Positions 1 through 9,730 of a DNA stretch of 64,000 nt are shown here, piece after piece. The stretch's first letter is position 1; every line of letters begins with the position of its first letter. Below the pieces are notes generated by a model. It was given only the letters and a program-made list of their open reading frames with translations. It ran no database searches and was not told the DNA's origin. The translations under genes and the position numbers were made by a program. The stretch comes from Apirhabdus apintestini (GTDB lineage: Bacteria > Pseudomonadota > Gammaproteobacteria > Enterobacterales > Enterobacteriaceae), in contig CP138906.1 in NCBI GenBank assembly GCA_033977085.1, forward strand, positions 186,001 to 250,000. Direction: 5' to 3'.

Positions 1-546
1 TTCACCTTCGCCACCGGCGCACCTCAGAAGCAAATCCAGTCGCTGCGTTCCCTGAGCTTCATCGAACGTAACGAAAACATCGTGTTGCTGGGCCCCTCGG
101 GCGTGGGGAAAACACATCTGGCGATAGCCATGGGCTACGAGGCAGTACGGGCGGGCATCAAGGTTCGCTTCACAACAGCAGCGGACCTGCTGTTACAGCT
201 GTCGACTTCCCAGCGTCAGGGGCGTTACAAAACGACACTCAATCGCGGTGTCATGGCCCCCAAACTGCTCATCATCGACGAAATAGGCTATCTGCCGTTC
301 AGCCAGGAAGAGGCAAAGCTGTTCTTCCAGGTCATTGCCAAACGTTACGAAAAGAGCGCGATGATCCTGACCTCTAACCTGCCGTTCGGGCAGTGGGACC
401 AGACGTTCGCGGGTGATGCAGCCCTGACATCGGCAATGCTGGACCGGATCTTACATCACTCACACGTAGTCCAGATAAAAGGAGAGAGCTATCGACTGAA
501 GCAGAAACGAAAGGCCGGGGTTATAGCGGAAGCTAATCCTGAGTAA
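1..546 (+). CDS. istB: IS21-family helper ATPase IstB (5' end outside window)
   Basis: IstB is the AAA+ helper that loads the IstA transposase onto target DNA. The visible part holds the Walker A motif GPSGVGKTH (about residues 84-92 of the 260-aa protein), a Walker B stretch LLIIDEIGYLP, and the conserved C-terminal segment ending KRKAGVIAEANPE. The frame is open from base 1, so the apparent start at 82 is internal. It is almost identical to the full copy at 14311-15093. No frameshift is visible here. Confidence 0.93.
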   Translation, partial: FTFATGAPQKQIQSLRSLSFIERNENIVLLGPSGVGKTHLAIAMGYEAVRAGIKVRFTTAADLLLQLSTSQRQGRYKTTLNRGVMAPKLLIIDEIGYLPFSQEEAKLFFQVIAKRYEKSAMILTSNLPFGQWDQTFAGDAALTSAMLDRILHHSHVVQIKGESYRLKQKRKAGVIAEANPE

Positions 547-614
547 GCAAGGTGGATCAATATTAGACCGTTGGTGGTGACGGTAAGTGGATCACTTTTT
601 ACCCGTTGTTGACA
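1..614 (+). mobile_element. IS21-family (IS100-like) copy A, right part only
   Basis: The window opens inside an IS100-like element and contains its 3' part with the end of istB. The terminal repeat, ending GTTGACA at 614, is identical to the right ends of the complete copies at 14243-16197, 31587-33538 and 50347-52301. Beyond 614 the sequence is vasL-like. The left end lies outside the window, so its target duplication cannot be checked. Confidence 0.93.
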
Positions 615-1834
615 ACTGTTTGAGCAGAACGGCGTGGAGCTGCAAACGGTAGCCTGGTATACGCTTGCGCGTACGCAGCTGGCCGGTTTATTCGGGCTCA
701 ATGAAGGGCTGACGATACTCGAGGCTCTGATAAGTCATCAATGGGGGCGCTGTGGCCCCAGCCAGTCCATGCCCGCATGGAAATCCTCAGCAGTCTGAGT
801 CAGCGTCTGCAGCAACGAATACGCTCGCTCCCGCTCAATTACAGCGACCTCAGCCAACTGTATCGGGCGGAGCAACTGCTTACGGGGCTGGGAGAGGTGC
901 TGCAACGTCTGGAGCTTAAGCATCTCAGCCAGCTCGATACGTTGCGTACCCTGATGCACAACAGTGCTGTCCGGCTGGAAAACAGCGATGGCATAACCCG
1001 TACCGGGTCGAGCATTCAACCAGGTATTGTGTTGCCTGCCACTGTGATGAATGGTGCGGCAGCGGCCACAAGAGACCTTGCTGGAGGTGATACGCCAGAG
1101 AGCGCAGTGAAGTGGGTGTACGTTGCGCAGCCGGAACCGCAGCCGAACGTGGAGGTGCTGGCAGTAATGCCTGCGCCGGTTAAAAATGGAAATCTTTCGC
1201 TGCCGGGATGTGTACCATGCTGGTGATAAGCGCTGCCGCAGTGTGGGGCTGGCGGTATCTTCACCGTACTGATCCACTACTGACCCATCTTGCAGCCTCA
1301 CTGGCACCATTACCTGTACCTCTCACTCCTGAACAACTGGATATGTTGCGCCAGCAATCTCCGTCAGCACAAACTGTGATAGCACAGACACAACAGCAGA
1401 TTGCCCGACTGGACAAGCTTACTCCTGACTGGAATCTTGCTTACAGCCGAAAACTCACAGAACAGGCTCAGGCGCTGTGGCCGGAACAGGCTAAACCTCT
1501 GGCACAGCAGTGGCAGCAACAGATTAATATCTCAGTACTTCCTGTCGATACAATTAACGGCTGGCATGAAGGGATGACACAGCTTCAGGCACTTGCCGAT
1601 AAACTGAATGCGCTAGATGGTCAGAGAGGAAAATACATTACCGTCAGTGAACTTAAATCGCAGGTCTTTGGCATGCTGACAAGCTTCCGACAGACCGTGC
1701 CGGTGGAAGAACAGCTTCGGCAGTTGAAGCTGCGCCCTGAAGATTCGCTGCAGCGTCAGCAGCAGGTCCAACAGGCTGAGCAGCACCTCCGGGCTCAAAT
1801 CTCTACGCTGGCGCAGGAAAAACAACGCGACTGA
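615..1834 (+). pseudogene. vasL: VasL-like type VI secretion accessory protein, 5'-truncated
   Basis: The reading begins directly after the IS end (about FEQNGVELQTVAWYTLAR, typical of the ImpA-N/VasL family) and continues through a helical middle part. A probable membrane segment follows (LVISAAAVWGWRYL, about 1216-1257), then the VasL C-terminal domain with PVDTINGWHEGMTQLQALADKLNALDGQRGKYITVSEL split over 1543-1660. VasL is a TssA-related accessory protein of type VI secretion. The N-terminus is lost to the IS. Two frameshifts lie at short runs: G5 at 743-747 and A5 at 1182-1186. Adding one base at each joins the segments. Together with the tssC fragment near 55.2-55.4 kb it indicates a broken T6SS locus. 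Confidence 0.75.
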
Positions 1835-2653
1835 TACTAGGGAGGTCTGACATGGTGGATAAAACGCAGCGTCACCGTAATCACTGGACACCGTGGTCGG
1901 TTGCCGAAATTACGTTTGTGGAACAACACTATGGTCAGCTGTCTGCCCGTGAAATCGGGGAGCGACTTGGCCGGTCTGCCAATGGGGTGGCCCGGATTGC
2001 TCAGCTTTCCGGTCTGTCCCGGGGATGCCGCCACCCTGGTCGGAAGAGGAACTGGTATTGCTCCGGACCCACTATACAGAAGGTATAGAGTATGTCATGT
2101 CACTGTTACCCGGGCGTTCACGCAAGGCTATCTGCCAGCAGGCGTTCCTTGTCGGGCTCACTGGTCGCAGTAGCTGGAGCCTTGAAGATAAGTCCTTTCT
2201 GGAAAAGCATTACGGCAATCTGCCAACAAAGAAATTGCCGCCAGACTGGGCAGAAGCGTCAGTGCGGTGAGGGCTGCAGTGGTCAAATTTGGCCTTGGAA
2301 CATGGAAAAACAGACCCTGGACGGAAAGCGAGCTGATGTTGATGCAGGCACATTACAGTAAAGGGATTGATAAAATAAAAGCGTTGCTGCCAGCCCGTAC
2401 CCGGGAGGCCATTTTTGCCCAGGCCGGAAAAATGGGGCTGACAGAGGCCCGGCTTTGGCTGCCTGATGAAGACAGCCTGTTAAGAGCCATATATCCTGAG
2501 TCTGGTGCCCGTGGGGTAAAGGAGAAGCTTCCCCACAGGACGATCCCGGCGATGTTAGCGCCAGTGATATAAGACGGTAATTCACCATTTGGATTGTCCG
2601 CTCCACCCAACATGTTGTTTCCTTGAGGTTCTCACACCAGAAAGGACATCAGC

Positions 2654-3826
2654 ATGTTGAGCAGAGAGGACTTTTACATGATAAAGCAAATGCGCAAGCA
2701 AGGTGCGTACATTGTCGATATTGCCACTCAGGTGGGTTGCTCTGAGCGGACTGTCAGACGGTACCTCAAATACCCTGAACCGCCAGCCAGAAAAACACGC
2801 CACAAAATGGCCAAACTCAGACCGTTCATGGACTATATCGACATGCGTCTGGCAGAGAACGTCTGGAACGGCGAGGTCATCCTCGCGGAAATCAAAGCGA
2901 TGGGGTATACCGGTGGCCGCTCCATGTTGCGCTACTACATCCAGCCCAAACGTAAGATGCGGCCATCGAAGAAAACGGTTCGCTTCGAAACCCAGCCCGG
3001 TTATCAGCTCCAGCATGACTGGGGAGAAGTTGAGACTGAGGTTGCCGGGCAACGATGCAGGGTTAGCTTCGCGGTTAACACGCTGGGGTTCTCACGTCGC
3101 TTCCATGTCTTCGCGGCGCCAAAGCAGGATGCTGAACATACCTATGAGTCACTGGTCCGCGCCTTCCGTTACTTCGGCGGCAGCGTGAAAACCGTGCTGG
3201 TCGATAACCAGAAAGCCGCGGTGCTGAAAAATAACAACGGGAAGGTGGTGTTCAACTCCGGGTTCCTGCTGCTGGCCGAGCACTATGGCTTCCTGCCACG
3301 GGCCTGCCGCCCACGAAGGGCCAGAACCAAAGGTAAGGTGGAACGGATGGTGAAATACCTCAAGGAGAACTTCTTCGTCCGGTATCGCCAGTTCGACAGC
3401 TTCGCCCATGTTAATCAGCTACTGGAGCAGTGGATGGCTGACGTTGCCGACAGGCGGGAACTTCGCCAGTTCAGGCAGACACCGGAACAGCGCTTCACGC
3501 AGGAACAGACGCATCTGCAACCGCTGCCGGATACGGACTTCGATACCAGCTACTTCGACATCCGTCATGTCTCCTGGGATGGTTATATCGAGGTTGGCGG
3601 GAACCGTTACAGCGTGCCGGAAAGCCTGTGTGGCCAGCCGGTCTCAATACGGATCTCGCTGGATGATGAACTGCGGATCTACAGTAATGAGCAGCAGGTG
3701 GCATCGCACCGGCTCTGTTCGGCTTCATCCGGCTGGCAGACCGTGCCGGAGCATCACGCCCCGCTCTGGCAGCAGGTCAGTCAGATGGAACATCGCCCGC
3801 TGAGTGCGTATGAGGAGCTGTTGTGA
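2654..3826 (+). CDS. istA: IS21-family transposase IstA
   Basis: A 390-residue DDE transposase. An N-terminal helix-turn-helix (IATQVGCSERTVRRYL, about residues 23-38) precedes an rve integrase core containing HDWGEVE (first Asp), LVDNQKAAV (second Asp) and RRARTKGKVERMVKYLKE (catalytic Glu). The C-terminal domain has the IS21 pattern YIEVGGNRYSVP. Length is normal for the family and the frame is intact. The stop TGA overlaps the istB start ATG by one base, the standard IS21 arrangement. Confidence 0.96.
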   Translation: MLSREDFYMIKQMRKQGAYIVDIATQVGCSERTVRRYLKYPEPPARKTRHKMAKLRPFMDYIDMRLAENVWNGEVILAEIKAMGYTGGRSMLRYYIQPKRKMRPSKKTVRFETQPGYQLQHDWGEVETEVAGQRCRVSFAVNTLGFSRRFHVFAAPKQDAEHTYESLVRAFRYFGGSVKTVLVDNQKAAVLKNNNGKVVFNSGFLLLAEHYGFLPRACRPRRARTKGKVERMVKYLKENFFVRYRQFDSFAHVNQLLEQWMADVADRRELRQFRQTPEQRFTQEQTHLQPLPDTDFDTSYFDIRHVSWDGYIEVGGNRYSVPESLCGQPVSIRISLDDELRIYSNEQQVASHRLCSASSGWQTVPEHHAPLWQQVSQMEHRPLSAYEELL

Positions 3827-4619
3827 TGCATGAACTGGAGACACTGCTGGGTCGTCTGAAAATGGAACATCTGGCCTACCACGTAGAAAGCCTGCTGGAG
3901 CAGGCGGCCAAAAAGAGCTGAACTACCGCGAGTTCCTGTGCATGGCACTGCAACAGGAATGGAACGGGAGACATCAGCGCGGTATGGAGTCCCGGCTGAA
4001 ACAGGCCCGCTTCCCATGGGTCAAAACGCTGGAGCAGTTCGACTTCGGCTTCCAGCCTGGTATCGATCGTAAGGTCGTCCGGGAGCTGGCCGGGTTGGCG
4101 TTCGTGGAGCGCAGCGAGAACGTGATCCTGCTGGGGCCACCAGGTGTGGGTAAAACGCACCTGGCAGTCGCACTGGGGGTAAAAGCGGCTGACGCTGGTC
4201 ACCGGGTGCTGTTCATGCCACTGGATAAGCTGATCGCCACACTCATGAAGGCAAAGCAGGAAAACCGGCTGGAAAAACAGCTACAGCAGCTAGGTTACGC
4301 CCGGGTACTGATACTGGATGAGATAGGCTATCTGCCGATGACCCGTGAGGAGGCCAGTCTGTTCTTCCGGTTGCTGAACCGTCGGTATGAGAAAGCGAGC
4401 ATCGTGCTGACGTCAAATAAAGGGTTCGCCGACTGGGGAGAGATGTTCGGCGATAACGTGCTGGCGACGGCAATCCTGGATCGGCTGCTACACCACTCAA
4501 CCACGCTGAACATCAAAGGAGAAAGCTACCGGTTAAAGGAAAAACGCAAAGCGGGAGTGCTGGCAAAAAACGCCACGCCAATCAGTGATGATGAAATGGC
4601 GGAAAGCGGACAACATTAA
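3826..4619 (+). CDS. istB: IS21-family helper ATPase IstB, one-base frameshift
   Basis: The start ATG overlaps the istA stop. The first 26 residues (MHELETLLGRLKMEHLAYHV...) run into a premature stop because the A run at 3910-3914 has five bases. With six, QAAKKELNYREFL continues into the long frame. Walker A GPPGVGKTH and the IstB Walker B LILDEIGYLPM are intact. The full protein would be about 264 residues, normal for IstB. The element may still be functional if the frameshift is a consensus error. Confidence 0.9.
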
Positions 4620-4749
4620 TGACCAATAGCGGACATTAAAAATGGCGAAAAACGGCCAACTATCTTGGCGTTGACAGCGATAAAGCACAGGGTAACCAGT
4701 CTGGGGCTGAGGTCCTTCAAAAGGAAAAAACGGGTATCAAGGGTAAGAC

Positions 4750-5043
4750 ATGATGGTGGAGGATGAGGTTGCACAAAAGCTGGAGGCTGCTGGTCTCTGG
4801 CGCAGGGCTGCCAGTCGCTGGCTTGATGTGATGCAGCACCATGGGCTGACGGATCAGCAACGTGACCGGATACGTCAGCACAGAAAATATTGTCTTTCCT
4901 GCGCGAAGCCCATCAGCTCCCCGGAGAAACTTGATGTGATGGAAATCGCGAGGGCTGCAAAGACTACTCAGGAGCGGATAGGACTGAGTCAGCCAGACGG
5001 GGTCAATAAACGGTCTGATGTTAGAAATACGCATACGTCTTGA
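4750..5043 (+). CDS. PerC-family transcriptional regulator-like protein
   Basis: A 97-residue protein resembling PerC-type activators: VAQKLEAAGLWRRAASRWLDVM near the N-terminus, then CLSCAKPISSPEKLDVMEIARAA. PerC activates virulence genes in enteropathogenic E. coli, and many paralogues occur in prophages and islands with unknown targets. The start overlaps the end of the Myb-like gene (stop at 4766), which suggests an operon of two regulators. ATG at 4750 or 4753, or GTG at 4756, could start it. Confidence 0.7.
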   Translation: MMVEDEVAQKLEAAGLWRRAASRWLDVMQHHGLTDQQRDRIRQHRKYCLSCAKPISSPEKLDVMEIARAAKTTQERIGLSQPDGVNKRSDVRNTHTS

Positions 5044-5099
5044 AAAGAAGTAATATCATTATGCTAACTGGCTGCCCGCTAACGATAAAAGGAGATCAT

Positions 5100-6331
5100 G
5101 TGAGCCAAGAAGATGATGAGAAGTATCCTGCCAGCGCCATCTCCTCGTGGAGCGGCTTCGTTTATCAAGGGAAAATTGCACTATATCATTCCCTTAAACT
5201 GATTCATGATGGCGACCTGGACTTCGAGCTTCAACTGGATAGTAGTGACGACTTCGCTATTTATAAAAACGAAAAGCTACACACAGCCCATCAAGTCAAA
5301 GCTAAGATAAGTAAATATCGAAGTGGTTACACCAAAGCGCTGGAACAGTCTACATTAATCGAACACGACAAAACCAAGGGGACAACGCGTTACTTCCATG
5401 TATCTGTCCCACTAGATGAGACTGGCGATTACAGAGGCACTAATGGAGAAACAGTAAAATTCTACCGCTATGGAGACAACTACCATTGTGGCCTGGGTGA
5501 AATTGAAGAACTGACCAAAGAACTCATAAAAAATTATGTGAGAAACAGTCCATCACTGTCAGTGATAATCTTATCAACTTTAACTACTGCCTACTGTCAG
5601 AAAAAATTAATTCTAAGGCAATACACAACCATAAATTAAATCAAGTTGACGGGATCTCAGAAGACAAAGCCGCATACGAGGGTCGTATCATGGCCAGGAG
5701 TATTTTAGAGGAACTGCTGGCTGAAAACCCCTATCAGAATAGGGATTACTATGCAGTTGAATTAAAGGCCAGGCTCCAAACCCATTTAGAAGAAAGATTG
5801 GATCAGGAGTTACCAACAATGAGCGATGCGACTTATGAGAGAGCCAGACTTCTGAGTGAGCATATTCGCAAAACGCACTTCAACGAATTAAAAACCCTAT
5901 GCCAGATGATGAAACCATCCGAGCGGTTTCAAGACATTCAGAAGAACGACATCAGGCGATACACTAAGCTGATACAGGCTATTTCGATGGAACCTATATT
6001 CAACCATCTTCCGCACTATCTTGACAGCGAAAATCGGTTCTACGTACCTACCGCTCTTGACGTGGATGAAAGCGAAGAGTGTGAATTTGATATGATCCAT
6101 GAAATGAAAAACAACGGAGATCTGCTGAGACTGCTTTTTGAGTACAACCATTTAATCGCCAGTAAAGCGGAAGCTTCATTCACCTTTAATACAAAATTCA
6201 CGAACTCGGATAACTTCGACAACAAGAAGACCTCTGAAAAGATTGAGAGCAATATCACTAAGTCGCTATGCATTAGTGTCATAACAAAAGACGACGCGGA
6301 GGAACGACTGAATGATAAAACAACTCATTAA
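5100..6331 (+). CDS. ABC-3C system effector, nuclease-like N-terminal domain (one frameshift)
   Basis: GTG start at 5100 with AAAAGGAG just upstream. The N-terminal segment SSWSGFVYQGKIALYHSLKLI, followed by LDSSDDFAI and HQVKAK, is the pattern of DUF4297/Cap4-like PD-(D/E)xK nuclease domains, with D and QVK as likely active-site elements (about residues 50-75). The C-terminal half is helical and acidic with no recognised motif. Two segments in different frames join near 5555-5570 (VSDNLINFNYCLL... continues without stop), giving about 410 residues. The last 20 bases overlap the next gene. In ABC-three-component systems the effector is thought to act when the ATPase senses abnormal DNA. The nuclease role is inferred. 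Confidence 0.65.
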
Positions 6332-6978
6332 TGAAGCACTTGTGGCCCATGACTTTGTCTGTAAACTCGACCTGGACACCACAAGTTTTTATATTCGCGA
6401 GTCTGGAGCTCGCTATCAGGTTCGCAGTCCTACATAATCTTGATGATCTCCCTGATCCGGCCGAACTGAATAACAGAATCAATCATCTTGCTCCTGACGA
6501 ATTTCTCAGAAACCCAAGCTTTAAGAAAAACTGCGATTTGATTTGTATTTATCGTCTTGATGTTCTGGCCAGGTTTAAGGATCACGAGGAAGAAATCTTC
6601 GCAATTGAGGAAGATCCGCACTTTTATAAAAAGTATGTCCTCTATTACAGTGTTGCGGAAGAAAGTGCACTTACCAATTTCACCTACGACAAACTGGTAT
6701 CTGTAATTGCTGACAAAAGGGAATTTCTTGAATATAAAGAAAACCCTCTTGTTGCCACACAATACAGTTTTGCTGCGAAAACCTTTATCAAGCTTCCATT
6801 CTTAGAGCTACCTAGTCATCACGGAAACCTTGTGTCCTTGAGGATGCAAGCAACTGAAGCTGTAGCCGAAGCCGACCTGAACGATATATATTCGACTATC
6901 CAGCAATTCACAGATAAAAATGCTGACGATTTTATCAAGGAAATGATTCGTAATGAAATGGCAAATATCCAGGGTTGA
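6312..6978 (+). CDS. ABC-3C system middle component (frameshifted near 6390)
   Basis: ATG at 6312 (MIKQLINEALVAHDFVC) lies inside the end of the effector gene. That frame stops at about 6432, but the neighbouring frame continues with SLELAIRFAVLHNLDDLPDPAEL to 6978, so a one-base shift between 6380 and 6400 is likely. The product would be about 220 residues, acidic, without a recognised catalytic motif. Identification as middle component rests mainly on position, size and the overlap with the ATPase gene (start 6953). In these systems the middle component bridges ATPase and effector. Confidence 0.6.
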
Positions 6979-9287
6979 AGTCTCTAGTTTCAAAGCATTC
7001 AAACATATTTTGCTGGATCTTGGCGGGGCGTCATTACTAACTCTTGACGGCCCAAATGGTTATGGCAAAACAAGTATTTTCGACGCCATCGAGCTACTGC
7101 TTACTGGCCAGATCAATCGAATACAAAACCTATTCAATACATTATTAACCAAAAACAAGAGAGACTATGCAGACAATCTTTTCTGGAACAGTCGTTCTGG
7201 CGATAACGATCTCTGCATCAAGATTGAATTCATTAATGATGGTCGAAAACTTGTTTTAGCCAGACATTGCCCTGCAGAGATATTCAAAAAACCAGCAAAC
7301 AATCGTGCAGACAAATATGGAAACTTCAGGCTTTACGAGCTACCAGAATTCGAATCATCTGAATTCACTAAGAATAATTTCCGCGATAATAGCTTCCTTG
7401 ACGAAATTTTCGGAAAAAATTTCAGGGAAAACTTCTCTTTTCTTAACTATCTCGAGCAAGGCCAAAACCGGCTTTTACACACTCGGGTAGACGATCGTAA
7501 GGAGAAACTTGGAAACCTCTTTAACATCAGCGATATCGAAGCCGAGATCGAAAGCTGCAACACTGTATACACTAAACTTACAAGGTACATCAACAATCCA
7601 GAACGCACGGCAAAAGCTGTATCACTTAAAGAAGAGATAGCCACCCTAAGAGACACTTTGCAGGCAGAGGCTGGGATTATTGAGTACAAGAAGCTCTCGA
7701 CGACTGATGTCCAACCTGGTTGGGACAAAGAGATACTGTTCTCATCGTATTCTGCGGTAGACCATGCTGCCTACCTGGAATCAGTTCGTAAGCTTATTGC
7801 CCTTCTGCCACTCAAAGCCACGATAAAAACCAGGATTCACAACGAGACAATCGATGCTGCCATCGAGCGTAATGAGGAATCAATGAGAAGCCTGGCTAGG
7901 TTCGGTAAAGACCTTGGCAAGCTTGATGGGCTTGAAGCTATCAAGCAGGAGATTGATGAATTAGAGCGCTCAGCAAACATCATCAAACGCGGTGCTAAGG
8001 TCATCAAGGTCGAAGAAGCCCGATCACTACCAAACTGGAAAGATGGGCGCCTTGAGTGGTTTGAGTTACAAATTGAATCCCGAAACAGACTAGCGGAAAA
8101 AAGCAGCACCAACGCGAATGTCGTAGCCGAACTGGAACATCTGAAAAAGCAACTGCTTGAGGAACATAAAAAGTCCTATCCCGACGATAAGATGTGCCCC
8201 TCTGTGGCGCTGACTGGGAAGATCACAAATCAATGGTTGATGCCATTGAAGCAAAAACTAAGCAGATCTCTGATTCGCTAGGGCAGGACGGTAAAGACTT
8301 AGTTATCCTTATCGCTGCTATGGACGCTGAGCTGAAACTCATCAACACCCATATACAAGACCGCCTGAAACTTCTTACGCCTACCTTTGAACCAAATCTT
8401 CATGTGGCGCTGAGCAGAATTAAGCTTCGGCTCCCGGCAATTATCCAGCTACTGGAGAACCTGCAAAGCGAAAATATTCAATTTACTTATGCATTCACGG
8501 AAATTGATGACGTAGTAGATGAACGATTTGAAAAGCTTAAGGAAATTCTAAGAAATAAAAAACAGGTTGAAGCTGATGCCTTAGCGCTGCCGGAGGACTG
8601 GCGAGAAACCACAAATCGCGCTTTCAAAGACTTACAGGACTTCTATATAGTCACGGCTGAAGATCTGAAGGACAAAGAGAAGTACATATCGATTAAAGCT
8701 AATGAGGCTCAAAATTCCGGGCTCCAAACCTGTATTACCGAGCTTAAAGTTATCGAAAAGGAAACTAAGGCAGCCCAAAAAGCACAAGATAAAATCGAAA
8801 AGCTCCGCAGTACACTGAAGAAGACAGAGCAAAGTTATACCGACCAGACAATTTCGGCTATTGAGTTCATATTCCACATCTACAGTGGCCGTCTGATCCA
8901 AAACTACCAGCGTGGCCTAGGCCTGTTTATCGAGAGCCGAGAAGGTACGCAATTAAGGTTCCTGACTGCCGAGAAGTCTGAGCACGATGCAGTGATGTCC
9001 ATGAGTTCTGGGCAAGTGTCCGCCCTCAGCCTTGCCTTCTTCCTCTCGCTCAACAAAGTCTATTCACAGGTGCCTCTAATCCTGATTGATGACCCGTCTC
9101 AATCCCTGGATGAAGTCAACGTTGCATCCCTGACCGATCTACTCCGTTGTGGAGCTCAAGCATTGTCAGTTGGTTGTCTCCTCCCCACGAGGACGATATT
9201 TCAGCTTATATGCGCTACCGGTTCGACAGAGCTGGTTTGGCAACAAGTTCGCTCAACATGCAGCTTTTGGCGAAAGAAGCTTTGTAA
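6953..9287 (+). CDS. ABC-3C system SMC-like ATPase (three frameshifts)
   Basis: An SbcC/Rad50-like ATPase of about 780 residues after frame correction. Walker A is GPNGYGKTS (about residue 35), the Q-loop region is NYLEQGQNRLL, and a central coiled coil carries a zinc-hook-like CPLCGADW. The signature is MSSGQVSALSLAFFLSL and Walker B is VPLILIDDPSQSLDEVN. After correction the D- and H-loop region reads LVVSSHEDD. Frameshifts are a missing C at 8197-8200 (inside the hook codons), an extra G near 9150 and an extra C near 9186. Corrected, the gene ends with TAA at 9285-9287. It overlaps the middle component by 26 bases, so the three genes form one operon. Confidence 0.72.
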
Positions 9288-9547
9288 ATGCGACACATGA
9301 CCACCTGGTAGAGCTTGGCGTCGCTACAAAGATCTTCTGACAGCCCTCGTAGTGAGGATAGAATTTGTCTATCTGGATCTTTACCGTCGACGCTGACATG
9401 AGGACGAAAACCGTATCCAGTAGAAATATTACGTGAATGAAGGCCCTCGTGTTGCCAGAAGACTGACCGGACGGACGAAATCTGCTGTTGTAAACCAGAG
9501 TTATGCTCTTGGTCTCCGCCGTCCGGTGAAGGTCAGGTGGTATGAGG

Positions 9548-9679
9548 ATGAGCGGGATACTCAGCGAGGCATGGCGCACGGTGACGGGTACTGATAGCAA
9601 CGTCACCAGTATGGCGTCTTTCATTATCAGTCGCAAAGAAAGGTGTTCATTATTCATGTTTTATCGCATGAAAATATAA
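9548..9679 (+). pseudogene. Fragment of inovirus Gp2-like (YagK/YfjJ-type) gene
   Basis: MSGILSEAWRTVTGTDSNVT and the following SMASFIISRKERCSLF align closely with the Gp2-like gene at 52575-54447 (MNGILREAWRTVTHADNNV, SMLSFTISRTEGCSF). Only this C-terminal third is present. The stretch 9288-9547 in front shows no coherent frame and I see nothing else in it. It is a second, degraded copy of the same mobile gene on the other side of the window. Confidence 0.6.
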
Positions 9680-9730
9680 AGCCGTCTGGCATATCGATAT
9701 GTCCGTCAACTTCAATACAGGTGAGTCATA

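Larger units (their letters stand above)
2553..4676 (+). mobile_element. Complete IS21-family element (2124 bp), second type
   Basis: The left end (TGTTAGCGCCAG...) and the reverse complement of the right end (TGTCAACGCCAA...) form imperfect inverted repeats that share CCATTT and TGTCCGC blocks in register. A 4-bp target duplication GCGA lies at 2549-2552 and 4677-4680. It carries istA and istB in the usual overlapping order and differs clearly from the IS100-like copies. Confidence 0.92.
1852..4766 (+). pseudogene. Myb/SANT-like multi-repeat DNA-binding protein, split by IS21 element
   Basis: Four or so repeats of about 55 residues share the pattern W-S/T-xxE-xxFL-xx-HYG-x-L-xxx-EIAxxLGRS-xx-AV, a Myb/SANT or GcrA-like helix-turn-helix signature. 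Examples start at HWTPWSVAEITFVEQHYG, PPWSEEELVLLRTHY, SSWSLEDKSFLEKHYG and RPWTESELMLMQAHY. Two one-base frameshifts fall at G4 (2021-2024) and A3 (2228-2230). An IS21 element at 2553-4676 splits the gene. Removing it and one GCGA copy restores the frame to a stop at 4764-4766, giving about 260 residues. The end overlaps the start of the PerC-like gene, so the two were probably co-translated. The role as a regulator is inferred. Confidence 0.65.

Noticed and set aside
614..660. rci remainder at the right edge of IS copy A (TTTGAG after the IS)
   Set aside because: The following sequence translates as a VasL-like protein, not the Rci C-terminus. The few matching bases are coincidence.
9253..9657. 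Minus-strand ORF of 134 codons
   Set aside because: It is the antisense of the ABC gene end and of the Gp2-like fragment. Similar antisense ORFs occur opposite the Gp2 gene at 52.8 kb.
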